A stretch of 64,000 nucleotides of DNA. Source: Paraburkholderia sp. D15. Lineage in GTDB: Bacteria > Pseudomonadota > Gammaproteobacteria > Burkholderiales > Burkholderiaceae. The notes under the pieces were generated by a model. The model saw only the letters and a program-made list of their open reading frames with translations. It had not been told where the DNA came from and ran no database searches. Numbering within the stretch: position 1 is the first letter of the stretch; every line of letters begins with the position of its first letter. The translations under genes and the position numbers were made by a program. Positions 63,175-64,000 of this stretch are shown piece by piece. The DNA lies in NCBI RefSeq assembly GCF_029910215.1, contig NZ_CP110396.1, positions 682,001-746,000 on the forward strand. Reading direction: 5' to 3'.

Positions 63175-64000
63175 ATGAGCGAAAGAAGATCGCGCGCGTC
63201 GCAACAGGTGGAGACGCCTGCGCCGGTCATCGTGCGCCGCTCGCGCAAGGGCGACGATCACGGCGCGCATCACGGAGGCGCCTGGAAGATCGCGTATGCC
63301 GACTTCGTCACGGCGATGATGGCGTTCTTCCTGCTGATGTGGCTGCTCGGCTCCACCTCCAAATACGACAAGCAGGGCATCGAAGATTACTTCAACACGC
63401 CGCTGTCGAGCCTGCTCGGCGGCAACGAAGGCAGCGCGGCGGCGCGGCCGAGCGTGGTGCAAGGCGGCGGCCGCGACATTTCCGACACGCGTCCGGGCGA
63501 CGGCAAGAAAACCCAGACGCAGCCGACGCCGCCCGCCACTGTCGCGCCGACCGTGGCGCCCGCGGACGCGGCCCGTCTCGAACAACTGAAGGCGAAGCTC
63601 ACCGCGCTGATCGAACAGAGCCCGACGTTGAAGGCCTTCAAGGATCAGATCCGTATTTCGATCACCAACGAAGGGCTGCGCATCGAGATCGTCGATTCGC
63701 AGAACCGGCCGATGTTCGCGTCCGGCAGTTCGAAGCTGCAGCCCTACGCCGTGACGATTCTCACGCAGATCGGCGCGGCGCTGAACGACGTCGACAATCG
63801 CATTTCGATTGCCGGTCATACCGATGCGGTGCCGTACACCGCCGGACCGGAAGGCTATTCGAACTGGGAGCTGTCGTCCGAACGCGCGAACGCCGCGCGC
63901 CGCGCGCTGGTGGCGGGCGGCATGCACGGCGAGAAGCTGCTGCAGGTGCGCGGTCTCGCGGACGTGCTGCCGCTGAACAGCCAGGTCGCTGATGAGCCGA
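63175..64000 (+). CDS. motB: Flagellar motor protein MotB, C-terminus cut by window
   Basis: 275 residues lie in the window. A basic N-terminus precedes the single transmembrane helix, with the proton-binding Asp43 in YADFVTAMMAFFLLMWLL. The plug region is followed by a Pro/Thr-rich linker (about 110-130) and the OmpA-like peptidoglycan-binding domain from about 155, with FASGSSKLQP and ISIAGHTDAVPYT. The stop codon is beyond 64000. It is coupled to motA in one operon; the anchor domain fixes the stator to the cell wall. Confidence 0.95.
   Translation, partial: MSERRSRASQQVETPAPVIVRRSRKGDDHGAHHGGAWKIAYADFVTAMMAFFLLMWLLGSTSKYDKQGIEDYFNTPLSSLLGGNEGSAAARPSVVQGGGRDISDTRPGDGKKTQTQPTPPATVAPTVAPADAARLEQLKAKLTALIEQSPTLKAFKDQIRISITNEGLRIEIVDSQNRPMFASGSSKLQPYAVTILTQIGAALNDVDNRISIAGHTDAVPYTAGPEGYSNWELSSERANAARRALVAGGMHGEKLLQVRGLADVLPLNSQVADEP

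Overview
The window is high-GC (about 64%) chromosomal DNA of a Burkholderiaceae bacterium, most likely Paraburkholderia. The evidence is the gene content: a Burkholderia-type porin with a TTG start, DUF2917, DUF4148 and DUF6232 genes, a PA4954-type motA, and a full carbon-phosphorus lyase operon. No rRNA, tRNA, CRISPR array, intact insertion sequence or prophage was seen. This looks like ordinary chromosome with catabolic and regulatory islands.

Layout, left to right. 1-2124 (minus): an OmpR-type response regulator, an alpha/beta hydrolase and the start of a sensor kinase in one operon. 2330-3947: a VirK/YbjX (DUF535) gene and a DUF2917 gene. 3987-5189: an orphan 3-oxoadipyl-CoA thiolase (pcaF). 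5490-10351: a complete four-carbon sugar-acid (tetronate) operon, ltnD-otnK-otnC-otnI-denD, with a divergent IclR/PcaR-type regulator. 11715-15499: a cupin/MarR pair, a small P-loop kinase beside a NUDIX remnant, and an NAD-epimerase/DoxX operon facing a TetR gene across two operator-like palindromes. 15580-19206: an MHS transporter and an M20 amidohydrolase with a divergent LysR.

19289-27681 is the phosphonate locus: phnN, a DUF1045 gene and phnF diverge from phnGHIJKLM across a HutC-type operator. 27716-29030 holds a lytic transglycosylase, a proline-rich secreted protein and a lipoprotein. 29246-32220 is a solute-binding protein gene overlapping a membrane diguanylate cyclase gene, which resembles the NspS-MbaA polyamine-sensing arrangement. 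33248-37835 carries an ArgT-type binding protein, an aspartoacylase-like deacylase, MetQ and a porin. 38010-46029 carries an MFS transporter, a GH27 alpha-galactosidase lipoprotein, an SDR/LysR pair, small proteins, an aspartic-protease-like lipoprotein and two gene remnants (a decayed double-glycine-type peptide and DUF3800).

46189-64000 holds glycogen phosphorylase, a DHA2 transporter, threonine aldolase, a LysM/M23 lipoprotein with a degenerate active site, DUF4148, 6-phosphogluconate dehydrogenase, a methyltransferase/flavoprotein/sirtuin cluster, an SDR, a polysaccharide deacetylase, a DUF2252 protein and the flagellar stator genes motA and motB (cut by the window end).

The two most notable signals are the binding-protein/cyclase pair, a candidate periplasmic-ligand-to-c-di-GMP sensor, and a scatter of short tandem repeats (5-, 11-, 12- and 15-bp units) at gene ends and starts: 26391, 28217, 41361, 44622, 54186 and 60280.
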